From the NCBI RefSeq assembly GCF_040126305.1, contig NZ_CP149510.1, positions 231,001 through 295,000 of the forward strand: DNA of 64,000 nt. The letters run 5' to 3'. Below, in pieces: positions 1 to 8,723 of this stretch (the stretch's first letter is position 1; each line of letters begins with the position of its first letter). A model generated the notes under the pieces. That model saw only the letters and a program-made list of their open reading frames with translations, did not search any database and had not been told where the DNA came from. The translations under genes and the position numbers were made by a program. Source of the DNA: Pararhizobium sp. A13 (GTDB lineage Bacteria > Pseudomonadota > Alphaproteobacteria > Rhizobiales > Rhizobiaceae).

Positions 1-1
1 G

Positions 2-940
2 GCGACGTCGGGGCTCGTACTCGGCGGTGAAGCGCAGGCGCAGGAATTTCCGGATCGCGCGGTAACGCTGGTCGTGCCCTTTGCAGCAGGCGGCTCGACC
101 GACGTGGTCGCGCGCATCATCGGCCAGAAGATGTCCGACGATCTCGGCCAGCAGGTGATCGTGGAAAACGTCGCGGGCGCCGGCGGCAATCTCGGCGCCG
201 ACCGGGTGGCGCGGGCAGAACCCGATGGCTATACGATCCTGATGGGAACGGTTGCGACCCACGCGCTCAATCCGCTGATCCTGAAGACAAAGCCCTACGA
301 CCCGGAAAAGGACTTCGCCCCGGTCTCGCTGCTGGTGCTCGTGCCCAACGTGCTCGTGGTCAATCCGCAGCTTCCGGCAAAGAACGTCGCGGAGCTTCTG
401 GCGCTTCTGAAGGCGGCACCCGACCAATACTCCTACGCATCTTCCGGCAACGGCACGCCGCTGCATCTCTCCGGCGAACTGTTCAAGAACATGGCCGGCG
501 TCAGCCTGCAACATGTGCCCTACAAGGGTTCAGGTCCCGCGCTGAACGATGTCATCGGCAACCAGGTGCCGATCATGTTCGACAACCTGCCCTCGTCCTC
601 GGGCCACATCAAATCCGGCACGCTCAGGGCCTTGGCGGTAACGACGAAGGAGCGCGCACCCTCCTTCCCGGATGTGCCGACGATCGCCGAAACCATTCCC
701 GGCTACGAGACCTATACCTGGAATGCCCTGTTTGCCCCGGCAGGCACGCCGAAGGAAGCGATCGATCGGCTCAATGCTTCCGCCAAGAAAGCCTTGGCGG
801 ATCCGGCCGTCGTCGAGAAGATGAACGGCTTCAGCGCCACCATCGTCGCCTCGACGCCGGACGAACTTGCCGCACACGTGAAGGCCGAACTGGCGAAATG
901 GGGTCCCGTCGTCAAGAACGCCAACGTCCAGATGGATTGA
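2..940 (+). CDS. Tripartite tricarboxylate transporter substrate-binding protein (TctC/Bug family), 5' truncated
   Basis: The reading frame is open from base 2, so the start and most of the signal peptide lie upstream of the window. The visible N-terminus ends in a signal-peptidase-like AQA motif, followed by the typical mature start (EFPDRAVTLVVPFAAGGSTD). The Bug fold then runs through conserved blocks such as VPYKGSGPALNDVIGNQV and FAPAGTPKEAIDRLN to the stop. These periplasmic proteins bind carboxylates for TctAB-type transporters or act as orphan sensors. The tctA and tctB partners are not visible here and could lie upstream. The substrate cannot be inferred. An internal GTG at position 74 is not a plausible start because it would remove the export signal. 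Confidence 0.9.
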   Translation, partial: ATSGLVLGGEAQAQEFPDRAVTLVVPFAAGGSTDVVARIIGQKMSDDLGQQVIVENVAGAGGNLGADRVARAEPDGYTILMGTVATHALNPLILKTKPYDPEKDFAPVSLLVLVPNVLVVNPQLPAKNVAELLALLKAAPDQYSYASSGNGTPLHLSGELFKNMAGVSLQHVPYKGSGPALNDVIGNQVPIMFDNLPSSSGHIKSGTLRALAVTTKERAPSFPDVPTIAETIPGYETYTWNALFAPAGTPKEAIDRLNASAKKALADPAVVEKMNGFSATIVASTPDELAAHVKAELAKWGPVVKNANVQMD

Positions 941-969
941 GGCTTCAGTTTTTCGCCAAAGCCAACGTT

Positions 970-1088
970 TCCCTCATTACCGGCCTTGTGCCGGTAATCC
1001 AGCCACGCGATGTCCATCGCCTGGAAGAGTGTTTACGCCCAAGGACTTGGGCGCACTGGATGCCCACCACAAGGGCGGGCATGAGGGA
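970..1088. repeat. Dispersed palindromic intergenic repeat, copy 1 (RIME-like)
   Basis: About 119 bases lying between two convergent genes. The outer ends are inverted copies (TCCCTCAT at 970-977, ATGAGGGA at 1081-1088). Inside are further palindromes: a TACCGG...CCGGTA stem near 978-995, a GCGCCC...GGGCGC-type stem around 1035-1052 and a third near the right end. A closely similar sequence occurs at 35913-36036. Two copies in one window and the nested hairpins fit the Rhizobium-specific intergenic mosaic elements; that family name is an inference. Confidence 0.75.
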
Positions 1089-1172
1089 GAATTAAACCCC
1101 GCCGCTCAACATCAACCCGCTTGGATTCGGGCTTACCTGCAACTCAGAAGCCATTCCCCTTCAGTCCTCTCG

Positions 1173-2816
1173 TCAGGCGCCTATGCTGCGCCCCACGACC
1201 CTTCCTGAAAAGATGCAGCCACCCAGGAACGATCCTTCCAGCGCGTTGTAGCCATGCATGCCGCCGCCGCCGAAACCCGCAACTTCGCCCGCCGCATAAA
1301 GGCCGGGCACAGGTTCGCCGGAGAGCTCCAGCGCGCGGCCGTTGAGATCGGTCTGCAGGCCGCCCAGCGTCTTTCGCGTGAGGATATTGAGGCGCACCGC
1401 AATCAGCGGCCCCGCTTTCGGATCAAGCAGCCGGTGCGGTTTGGCCGTCCGCATCAGCCTGTCGCCCAGATAATTGCGGGCGCCGCGGATGGCGGTGACC
1501 TGCGCATCCTTCGAAAAGGGATTGTCGATCTCGCGATCGCGCGCCTCGATCTGGTGGCGCAGATGTTCGAGCGAAAGGCGCCCCTCGCCGGAGAGCGCAT
1601 TCATCCCCGCGACGAGGTCTTCCAGCCGGTCGCGAATAACGAAATCCTCACCCTTGTCCATGAAGGCCTGCACCGGGCCTGGCGGATTTTTGCCCAGGCG
1701 TTTGAGCAGCAGCGGAATGTCCTTGCCGGTCAAGTCGGGGTTCTGCTCCGACCCCGAAAGTGCGAACTCCTTCTTGATGATCGCCTTGGTCAGAATGAAC
1801 CAGCTATAGTCGGCGCCGGTCTTGCGGATCGCCTTCAGGGTGCCGAGCGTATCGAAGCCCGGCATGGCCGGTGCGGCAAAACGGTTGCCGTCGGCGTCGC
1901 ACCAGAACGAGGATGGCCCCGGCAGGATGCGGATGCCGTGGTTCGGCCAGATCGGATCGAAGTTCCGCAAGCCCTCTGTATAGTGCCACATGCGATCCTT
2001 GTTGATGACGGAACCGCGCGCCTGCTCGGCAATCTCGACCATGCGCCCATCGACATAATCCGGCACGCCGCTGACCATGACGTTCGGTGGCGGGCCGAGC
2101 CGGTCGACCGGCCATTGCTTGCGCACCAGATCATGATTGCCGCCGATGCCGCCGGACGAGACGATGACGGCCCCGGCCTCGAACCAGAACTCGTCGACAA
2201 TCTCACGTGAACTGCGCTGACCGCGGTCCACACCGTCGCTCTTCAGAACCGATCCTCTTGCGCCTGTGACGGCACCATTGGTCATGATCAGCTCGTCCAC
2301 CCGATGGCGAAAGCGGAAGCGGATGCGCCCCCTGCCTTCTGCTGCTCGCCCCCTCGCGATGAACGGCGCCAGAACCCCCGGCCCGGTCCCCCACGTCACA
2401 TGGAAGCGCGGCACGGAGTTCCCATGTCCGTGCGCAAGGCCGCCGCCCCGCTCCGCCCAGCCGACGACAGGAAACCATCGCATGCCCTGGCTATGCAGCC
2501 AGGCGCGCTTTTCACCGGCGGCAAAATCGAGATAGGCCTCCGCCCAGCGCCGCGGCCAGTAGTCCTCCGGGCGGTCGAACTGCGCCGACCCCATCCAGTC
2601 CTGCCGCGCCAGATCGAGAGTGTCGCGAATGCGCATGCGCCGCTGCTCGGGACTATCGATGAACAGCAAGCCACCAAGCGACCAGAAAGCCTGACCGCCC
2701 AAATTCTGCTCGCCTTCCTGATCGAGCACGATGACCCTGAGACCCCGGTCGGCAGCCTCCACCGCCGCAACGAGGCCGGCAAGCCCCGCTCCGATCACCA
2801 GAACATCACAATCCAT
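1173..2816 (-). CDS. FAD-binding dehydrogenase (fumarate reductase/KstD-like flavoprotein family)
   Basis: 547 residues. The N-terminus carries the Rossmann FAD motif (DVLVIGAGLAGLVAAVEAA) followed by an acidic end of strand beta-2 (LDQE). The C-terminus has the GGGGMHGYNALEGSFLGGC block that closes the flavin site in this family. The start is placed at 2816 (MDCDVLVIG) rather than at the longer reading to 2858, because the Rossmann strand then begins within four residues of the N-terminus. Members are often annotated as 3-ketosteroid dehydrogenase-like or simply FAD-binding dehydrogenase. The substrate is unknown, and no steroid genes lie nearby. It is transcribed alone. Confidence 0.85.
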   Translation of the reverse strand: MDCDVLVIGAGLAGLVAAVEAADRGLRVIVLDQEGEQNLGGQAFWSLGGLLFIDSPEQRRMRIRDTLDLARQDWMGSAQFDRPEDYWPRRWAEAYLDFAAGEKRAWLHSQGMRWFPVVGWAERGGGLAHGHGNSVPRFHVTWGTGPGVLAPFIARGRAAEGRGRIRFRFRHRVDELIMTNGAVTGARGSVLKSDGVDRGQRSSREIVDEFWFEAGAVIVSSGGIGGNHDLVRKQWPVDRLGPPPNVMVSGVPDYVDGRMVEIAEQARGSVINKDRMWHYTEGLRNFDPIWPNHGIRILPGPSSFWCDADGNRFAAPAMPGFDTLGTLKAIRKTGADYSWFILTKAIIKKEFALSGSEQNPDLTGKDIPLLLKRLGKNPPGPVQAFMDKGEDFVIRDRLEDLVAGMNALSGEGRLSLEHLRHQIEARDREIDNPFSKDAQVTAIRGARNYLGDRLMRTAKPHRLLDPKAGPLIAVRLNILTRKTLGGLQTDLNGRALELSGEPVPGLYAAGEVAGFGGGGMHGYNALEGSFLGGCIFSGRVVGRSIGA

Positions 2817-2948
2817 GCCCGTCCTCCAGCAGCTCCACCCTGCGCTGACATTACGCACACGTAAACGTCAGGGCAACGGAGAAACGCAGCCGGAAAATAT
2901 AGCTATTGGTGAATGCGGATCGCCGAGCGACCCGGAACGGGGTTCCGG

Positions 2949-3980
2949 TTATTTCTCGGTCAGCTTCAGTTCGATGCGGCGGTTCTGAGAGCGCGCGGCC
3001 GGACTGTCGCCCTCGGCAATGGGCTGGAATTCGCCGAAACCGGCCGCGGCAAGGCGATCCGCCGGAACGCCCCTGGAGATCAGGAACTTGACAACGGATG
3101 TAGCGCGGGCCGAGGAAAGCTCCCAGTTGTCGACGTAGCGCCCTGTCCCGGAAAGCGGAACATTGTCCGTATGCCCATCGACCCGGAGCACCCAGTTGAT
3201 CTCAGAGGGAATTTCCTTGGCAAGATCGAGCACGGCCGTGGCAAGCTTGGCCATCTCCTCCTGCCCCGCCGGGTTTAGTTCATTGCCACCGGACGGAAAC
3301 AGCACTTCCGACTGGAAGACGAAGCGGTCGCCGACAATACGAATATTTTCGCGATCGGACAGGATTTCGCGCAGCCGCCCGAAGAAGTCGGAACGGTAGC
3401 GGTTGAGTTCCTGCACGCGCTGCGCCAGCGCCACGTTCAGCCGGCGTCCAAGATCGGCGATCTTCGTCTGTGACGCCTCGTCCTTGGCCTCGGACGCCTG
3501 CAACGCTCCCTCGATAGCGGCGATCTGGCTGCGCAGTGCGGCGATCTGCTGGTTCAGAAGATCGATCTGGCTCATCGCCCGGGCACTGACCTGCTTTTCC
3601 TCATCCAGCTTTCCGGTGAGGTCGCCGATCTGCCGGTTGGCGGCATCCGAACTGCCGGCACCCTGGTCAAGCAGCGCCTGCAGCCGCGAGCGTTCGCCTT
3701 CCGACGACGCCAGGGATGCCTGCAGATTGGCAAGCGAATCCTCGAGATCCTGCTTGCCGCCCTTTTCAAGCGCCAAAAGCTGGGTCAGTTCGTTTATCTG
3801 GCTGTTCAACCGGTTGAGCACATCTTCCTTGCCGCTGATTTCGCGGCTGAGCAGGAATTGCGCCAGGACGAAAACTGACAGCAGGAACATGATAGCCAGC
3901 AGCAGGGTCGACAGCGCATCGACGAAACCCGGCCAGTAATCGACGGTTCTCTGTGTCCGGCCCTTGCGCGCAAGTGCCAT
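2949..3980 (-). CDS. OmpA/MotB-like peptidoglycan-binding protein, partner of the MotA/ExbB-like channel
   Basis: 343 residues. One transmembrane segment lies near residues 19-45, and just before or at its entry is the motif YWPGFVDALSTLL with Pro17 and Asp21, matching the proton-carrying Asp of MotB/ExbD/TolR proteins. A long coiled coil follows (about 50-190, rich in Q, E and L with repeated LNSQINEL-type heptads). A C-terminal OmpA domain follows (about 205-340) with the peptidoglycan motif VDGHTDNVPLSG and the ending NRRIELKLTEK. It starts 3 bases after the stop of the MotA/ExbB-like gene, so the two are surely co-transcribed. The expected role is a proton-powered stator or tether between the inner membrane and the wall. 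The process it drives is not known from sequence. Confidence 0.85.
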   Translation of the reverse strand: MALARKGRTQRTVDYWPGFVDALSTLLLAIMFLLSVFVLAQFLLSREISGKEDVLNRLNSQINELTQLLALEKGGKQDLEDSLANLQASLASSEGERSRLQALLDQGAGSSDAANRQIGDLTGKLDEEKQVSARAMSQIDLLNQQIAALRSQIAAIEGALQASEAKDEASQTKIADLGRRLNVALAQRVQELNRYRSDFFGRLREILSDRENIRIVGDRFVFQSEVLFPSGGNELNPAGQEEMAKLATAVLDLAKEIPSEINWVLRVDGHTDNVPLSGTGRYVDNWELSSARATSVVKFLISRGVPADRLAAAGFGEFQPIAEGDSPAARSQNRRIELKLTEK

Positions 3981-3983
3981 CGG

Positions 3984-5081
3984 TCATTCCCCCCCGGCGT
4001 CGTCGACGCGTGCGAGCTTGTGCGGTCTTTCCGGATGAACGGGAATCTTGTCGGTGTTTCCGATACGCGCCGAGAGCTTGTCCAGCGTCTTGCGCATCGA
4101 CTTTGCCTCATCCTGTTGTGCCTCGATCCAGTCGCGCAGCATCTGCTGCTCACCGCGCATGTTCTTCACCAGCCCCTGGATGCCTTCGGCAAGGCTTGCC
4201 ATGGCGGCGGTCGTGCGCTGGCTCATTCCCCCGTCGTGGTTGAGACGGGCGAGTTGTTCGGTGAGTTGGCGAAGCTCTTCGACAGGTGCCGCGGCCGGCT
4301 TGCCGGGGGTCACCATGACGTCGGAACTGACATCTGTCACCGATGACAGCCAGTTTTCGAGTTCGGTGTAAAAGCGGTTCTGCGCGCGCCCTGCCTGAAG
4401 ATCGAGAAAGCCGAGGATCAGCGAGCCGGAAAGGCCGAAGAGCGACGTGGAGAAGGCCGTGCCCATGCCAGCCAAAGGCGCCGAAAGACCCGTCTTCAGC
4501 GCGGCAAGAACATCCTGCGTGCTTCCCGTTCCTGCATCGAGCGATTGGATAACAGTATTGATCGACCCGATCGTGCCGAGCAGACCCCAGAAGGTGCCGA
4601 GCAGGCCGAGGAAGACCAAGAGGCCAGTCAGATACCGCGAGGTGTCGCGTGATTCGTCGAGGCGTGTGGCGATCGAATCGAGAATGGACCGCAGAGCAGT
4701 CGTCGAGATCGCCATTGAATGGCGCTGGCCGATGAGGGCGCGCATTGGCGCCAGGAGGACCGGGTCGCGGCCAACCTTCTCCGCGCTTCCGGCGGCACGG
4801 AATGAATTGAACCAGCGAACCTCGGGCCGCAACCTGAGGACATGATTGAAGACCAGAAGGATACCGATCAGCAGAACGCCGAGAATAAGGCCGTTCAGCC
4901 CCGGATTGCTGGCAAAGGCGGCGTGAGCCTGGCGAAACAGGATGGCTGCGACAAACCCGACGATGATGAGGAAAATCACCATCGTCCAGAAGAAAACCAT
5001 CGGGCTTGTCAGCTTGTTGGGATTATAACCCTCATTCAATGCTCCGCCGGTATCCCATCCCGACAGTTCCAATTTCGCCAT
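3984..5081 (-). CDS. MotA/TolQ/ExbB proton-channel family protein
   Basis: 365 residues. Predicted membrane segments lie near residues 28-50, 62-82, 150-170 and 195-225. The conserved channel core includes LLVFLGLLGTFWGLLGTI and TGLSAPLAGMGTAFSTSLFGLSGSL, which are hallmark blocks of MotA/TolQ/ExbB proteins. A cytoplasmic C-terminal tail (about 270-350) is predicted to be coiled coil. The gene immediately precedes an OmpA/MotB-like partner in the same operon. No flagellar, TonB or Tol genes surround it, so this appears to be a separate stator-like complex. The spacing to suhB upstream is about 155 bases. Confidence 0.85.
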   Translation of the reverse strand: MAKLELSGWDTGGALNEGYNPNKLTSPMVFFWTMVIFLIIVGFVAAILFRQAHAAFASNPGLNGLILGVLLIGILLVFNHVLRLRPEVRWFNSFRAAGSAEKVGRDPVLLAPMRALIGQRHSMAISTTALRSILDSIATRLDESRDTSRYLTGLLVFLGLLGTFWGLLGTIGSINTVIQSLDAGTGSTQDVLAALKTGLSAPLAGMGTAFSTSLFGLSGSLILGFLDLQAGRAQNRFYTELENWLSSVTDVSSDVMVTPGKPAAAPVEELRQLTEQLARLNHDGGMSQRTTAAMASLAEGIQGLVKNMRGEQQMLRDWIEAQQDEAKSMRKTLDKLSARIGNTDKIPVHPERPHKLARVDDAGGE

Positions 5082-5237
5082 GGGGTTATTCTCCGGTTTT
5101 CATGTGCCGCAGCCTGCCCGCATATGCGAACACGGCGATGCTGGGCCGAAGACTAGAGGAAGTTTGTGCCAAATTGAAGGGGAAACAACGGGCAACATCA
5201 ACAGGATGAAACAGCCGCCCGTTCAGGCCGTTCCGGC

Positions 5238-6038
5238 TTATTTTCCCGGCACGGGGCGGTGCAGCACCTCGTGCAGCGCCTTGCGGATATATTCGTTGCC
5301 GGCAACGATCGAGCCGTCGTCCATCGGCTTGTTGCCGCCATCGATATCGGCAACCCAGCCGCCCGCCTCGCGAATCAGCAGGATTCCGGCCGCAACGTCC
5401 CAAGGCAACAGGCCGCGTTCCCAGAATCCGTCAAAACGGCCGGCAGCGACATAGGCAAGGTCGAGAGAGGCAGCGCCCATGCGGCGGACACCGGCAACTT
5501 CGCCCATCACATGGCGCAGTTCGACGAGATAGGTACCGTGGTTGGCAACGCCCAGATGCGGCGTGCCGGTGCCGATGACGGCATCCGACAGGTTCTTGCG
5601 GGCAGCGACGCGCAGACGGCGATCGTTGAGGAAGGCGCCACCACCGCGCTCCGCCGTGAAAAGCTCGTCGGTCGCCGGGTTCAAGACGACGGCAGCAACG
5701 ATCTCGCCCTGGCGTTCGAGCGCGACCGAAATCGCGAAATGCGGGATGCCGTGCAGGAAGTTCGTCGTGCCATCCAGCGGATCGACGATCCAGCGATGCG
5801 CGCCGTCGGTGCCGATGACCTCTTCGCTCTCCTCGCCAAGGAAGCCATAGGTCGGACGTGCCTTCAGAAGCTCTTCGCGGATCAGCTTTTCCGCCTTGCG
5901 ATCGGCCTGCGAGACATAATCGCCCGGCCCCTTCAACGAGACCTGCAGGTTCTGTACTTCGCCAAAATCACGCGCCAGCGACTTGCCGGCCTTGAAAGCG
6001 GCCTGGACCATGACATTGAGAAGAGCTGAGCGTGCCAT
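5238..6038 (-). CDS. suhB: Inositol monophosphatase family protein SuhB
   Basis: 266 residues, the usual length for the family. The metal-binding motifs are visible: GEES near residue 79, DPLDGT within WIVDPLDGTTNFLHGIPHF, and the C-terminal WDVAAGILLIREAGG block. The family hydrolyses inositol phosphates using Mg2+; in bacteria SuhB also has roles in ribosome biogenesis. It lies downstream of efp on the same strand, separated by a terminator-like hairpin. A second member of the superfamily (HisN) is encoded at 59834-60607. Confidence 0.92.
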   Translation of the reverse strand: MARSALLNVMVQAAFKAGKSLARDFGEVQNLQVSLKGPGDYVSQADRKAEKLIREELLKARPTYGFLGEESEEVIGTDGAHRWIVDPLDGTTNFLHGIPHFAISVALERQGEIVAAVVLNPATDELFTAERGGGAFLNDRRLRVAARKNLSDAVIGTGTPHLGVANHGTYLVELRHVMGEVAGVRRMGAASLDLAYVAAGRFDGFWERGLLPWDVAAGILLIREAGGWVADIDGGNKPMDDGSIVAGNEYIRKALHEVLHRPVPGK

Positions 6039-6062
6039 TTGGCTTTCCTTCGAAACAGAAAA

Positions 6063-6082
6063 CCGGCCGCAGCAACGGCCGG
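6063..6082 (-). terminator. Rho-independent terminator downstream of efp
   Basis: On the minus strand a CCGGCCG / CGGCCGG stem with a 6-base loop is followed by TTTTC. It sits between the efp stop and the suhB start. Confidence 0.65.
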
Positions 6083-6108
6083 AGAAAATTTAAACTTGCC
6101 GCTGTGGA

Positions 6109-6672
6109 TCAGTCCGCGCGGCGGAGATAGGCGATTTCATTGGTATCGACCAGAATACGCTCCCCCGCCTCGACAAACGGCGGGACCATGACGCGCACGC
6201 CATTTTCCATGATCGCCGGCTTGTAGGAAGACGCGGCCGTCTGTCCTTTCACCACCGGATCGGCCTCCGCGATCGTCAGGACCACCTGATCGGGCAGCGA
6301 GATGCCGATCGGCTTTTCGTCGTACAGCTTGACCGAAACCATCATGCCGTCCTGCAGGAAGGTGGCGCGATCGCCAACGAAGTCCTTCTGCAGTTCCAGC
6401 TGTTCATAGCTCTCGACGTCCATGAACACCAGGGCATCGCCCTCTTCATAGAGGAACTGGAAGTCCTTGAGATCGAGAGTGACCAGTTCAACGGTTTCGG
6501 ACGAACGGAAGCGCTCATTGAGCTTCGTGCCATCGATCAGGTTCTTGAGCTCGACCTGGTTGAAGGCACCACCCTTGCCCGGCTTCACCGTGACGCTCTT
6601 GACCGCAGCCCAAAGGCCGCCATTGTGCTCGATGACGCTGCCGGGGCGAATTTCGCTGCCGCTGATTTTCAT
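6109..6672 (-). CDS. efp: Translation elongation factor P
   Basis: 187 residues with the KOW-like N-terminal domain ([14 protein letters not shown]), the loop bearing the modifiable lysine (KPGKGGAF, Lys33), two OB-type domains and the ending [23 protein letters not shown] relieves ribosome stalling at polyproline stretches; the lysine is modified by EpmA in many bacteria. The start at 6672 ([11 protein letters not shown]) is chosen over an in-frame ATG at 6681 because an AGGA lies about 10 bases upstream of 6672, while it would almost touch the earlier ATG. Confidence 0.95.
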   Translation of the reverse strand: MKISGSEIRPGSVIEHNGGLWAAVKSVTVKPGKGGAFNQVELKNLIDGTKLNERFRSSETVELVTLDLKDFQFLYEEGDALVFMDVESYEQLELQKDFVGDRATFLQDGMMVSVKLYDEKPIGISLPDQVVLTIAEADPVVKGQTAASSYKPAIMENGVRVMVPPFVEAGERILVDTNEIAYLRRAD

Positions 6673-6778
6673 GGGAAGCATGTCCTAAAGAAGTCCAGGC
6701 CGCGCCCACCGGCTAGCCAATCCGGCGCTTCAAGACCACAAAACCCCCGAAAGTTCAAGTCTTGCGCTGAAAACTCGC

Positions 6779-7957
6779 TCAGGACGACCGGTATTTGTTG
6801 GCAGCGCTCAACGCCGCCTTCTGTTGTTCTTCGGTCAGCCCGAGATAGAAATCCTCCAGCGCGGGGTCCTTCAATCCGGCCCTGCGCGACAGCACGTACC
6901 ACTTGGCAGCCTCGACCGGATCGGGACGCGTACCAATCGCGTTGACATAGAGATGCGACAGCTTGTTCTGCGCCACGACATTGCCGCCCTCGGCCGCCCG
7001 CCGCATCCACTTGAAACCTTCATCGAGATTGCGGTCGCCGCCGATGCCGTCGACCAACCAGATGGCAAGGTCGAGCTGCGCCGTATCGAAGCCTGCGCGA
7101 GCAGCGCGCAAAAGCCAGTCGCGCGCCTTTGCCCGCTTGTTCTCATCAATGCCATCGACGTTCAAATAAATCTGCGACAGCGCATACTGCGCATCGGCGA
7201 TGCCCTGCTCGGCCGATTTCTCATAATAGGGCAGCGCCGCCTTCAGGCCCCTTTCGCCCGGCATATCGGCGACCAGCAACTGGCCATAGTTGAATTGGGC
7301 GGAAGGGTTACCGAGGTCGGCAGCCTTTTTCATCAGCTCTTCCGACTTCTTCTTATCGCGCGGAACGTCGCGCCCCTCCATCAGCAGAAGCGCATATTTG
7401 AACATAGCGCCGGGATCGCCCGCATTGGCCGCCTGGCCATACCAGAAGGCGGCATCCTTGGTGTTGCGAGCAACGCCGAGCCCTTGCGCAAAGATTTCCG
7501 CGACCAGCGTCTGCGCCGCCGCGTCGCCCAGCTGCGCGCGCGGCAAAGCCAGTTCCATCGCGGTCAGATAGTAGCCGCGCTGAAACGCGCCGTAGGCGTC
7601 GTCAGCCTTGCCGGCAAACGGCTTTTCCTGCGGCAGGGCCGGCAGTTCCGCACCCATGCGATCGAGCACATTGACGCCGCTCGACGGCTCAAGCTTTTCG
7701 GCATCCGTCTTCCTTGCGTCTTCCGGAGATTGCAACGCCGGTATTTCGCCTTCCGGCAAGGCAGCCCCGTTGAACGGCGTGATCCGGCCACGCTTGGCAA
7801 CGGCCCCCTCGTCGGTTTCGCCCTCCACGGCAGGCGTCACCGCGTTCACACCGGGCAAGGCATCCTCCGCGCGCAAGCAGACCGGCGCGCCAAGTAACGA
7901 GGCGCACATCAGGAGAAGCGGAAGGCGGTGCCGCGATGACGAGAGACGGTTCAACAT
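6779..7957 (-). CDS. Periplasmic Sel1-like (TPR-like) repeat protein
   Basis: 392 residues. The N-terminus is a signal peptide (LPLLLMCASLLGAPVCLRAE, cleavage near residue 31). After a low-complexity linker, at least six Sel1-like repeats run from about residue 130 to 370, each with the A..G...A...Y...Y..G pattern, for example AAFWYGQAANAGDPGAMFKY and WMRRAAEGGNVVAQNKLSHL. Such proteins are periplasmic scaffolds or regulators; rhizobial ExoR is one, but this sequence is not recognisably ExoR. It follows the ThiE-like gene by 9 bases, so the two probably share a transcript. Confidence 0.82.
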   Translation of the reverse strand: MLNRLSSSRHRLPLLLMCASLLGAPVCLRAEDALPGVNAVTPAVEGETDEGAVAKRGRITPFNGAALPEGEIPALQSPEDARKTDAEKLEPSSGVNVLDRMGAELPALPQEKPFAGKADDAYGAFQRGYYLTAMELALPRAQLGDAAAQTLVAEIFAQGLGVARNTKDAAFWYGQAANAGDPGAMFKYALLLMEGRDVPRDKKKSEELMKKAADLGNPSAQFNYGQLLVADMPGERGLKAALPYYEKSAEQGIADAQYALSQIYLNVDGIDENKRAKARDWLLRAARAGFDTAQLDLAIWLVDGIGGDRNLDEGFKWMRRAAEGGNVVAQNKLSHLYVNAIGTRPDPVEAAKWYVLSRRAGLKDPALEDFYLGLTEEQQKAALSAANKYRSS

Positions 7958-7966
7958 GGAAATGTC

Positions 7967-8620
7967 TTAATCTTCAAACCGTGGCGCTTTTTCGTCAAGA
8001 AGCGCATTGACCTGCGCGACAACGGCCGGCGCCTGTTCTGGCTCGGCGAAGACGGCAAGCCGGAGTGCGACGAATTCGGCGCCACTCTCGGCAACCGTCA
8101 GCGCTGATTCCGGATCGGTGCCGCCCATGACGATGCAGGGGATCTCGATCATCGAGGCCCACCATTCGGCGAGCGCGACATTCTTCGGATGCGCCTCCGG
8201 CTTGATGTCACCATCGAGTTTGCCGAAGAAGACATAGTCCGGGCGGATCTCGCCCATTTCCAGCGCATGGTGCCGGTCGGTCGCATTGCCGCCGCCGACG
8301 ATGAGTTTCGGCGAGAATTTCTCGACCGCCTCGGCGAGCTCCGCCGCATTGCCGGTCACATGCAGGCCATCGGCCTTGGCGCGGCCGGCAACCCGCGTAT
8401 CGCCGGCCAGCAGCGCCGCCGCACCCGCCTTCTGGATCAGCGGCACGAGCGCTTCCGCGTGTTTCTGGAAGGCATGATCGTCCAGCCCGTATTGCGGCAG
8501 GATGACCGAGGCCACGTCGCCACCGCGCAATGCATCACCGAGGATTTGCACGCGGCTTTCGACATCGGCGATGTCAGGCGCAATGAGGACGAGTCGGCAG
8601 CGGTTGTCTGTATTGCTCAT
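7967..8620 (-). CDS. Thiamine-phosphate synthase-like protein (ThiE-type TIM barrel)
   Basis: 217 residues. The fold signature matches TMP synthase: an LVLIAPD beta-1 strand, a DGLHVTG strand (the family's DGVHLG position), YVFFGKL and the phosphate-binding IVMGGTDPESA block. Canonical ThiE joins the thiazole and pyrimidine moieties of thiamine. Several active-site motifs here are degenerate (no clear GxS/T at the usual place), so a divergent function is possible. The start is at 8620 (MSNTDNR) rather than 8659. The gene is divergent from the TauE/SafE exporter, with about 100 bases between them. Confidence 0.72.
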   Translation of the reverse strand: MSNTDNRCRLVLIAPDIADVESRVQILGDALRGGDVASVILPQYGLDDHAFQKHAEALVPLIQKAGAAALLAGDTRVAGRAKADGLHVTGNAAELAEAVEKFSPKLIVGGGNATDRHHALEMGEIRPDYVFFGKLDGDIKPEAHPKNVALAEWWASMIEIPCIVMGGTDPESALTVAESGAEFVALRLAVFAEPEQAPAVVAQVNALLDEKAPRFED

Positions 8621-8723
8621 AGTGTCTTGGTTCCCGGTGAAATGCGCGTTACGCGCCATCCCCTACTCGATTTCGATCCGCAAAAGCGATAGACCCTGCA
8701 GGCAAAAGGATCAACCGATACCC

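Noticed and set aside
1254..2210. Long plus-strand ORF of 318 codons
   Set aside because: It is antisense to the well-supported FAD-binding dehydrogenase and has no recognisable family pattern; it reflects GC-rich codon bias.
2949..5081. Possible Zorya anti-phage system (ZorA/ZorB-like pair)
   Set aside because: No ZorC, ZorD or ZorE-like gene is adjacent; the MotA-like protein lacks the very long tail of ZorA, and the neighbours are housekeeping genes.
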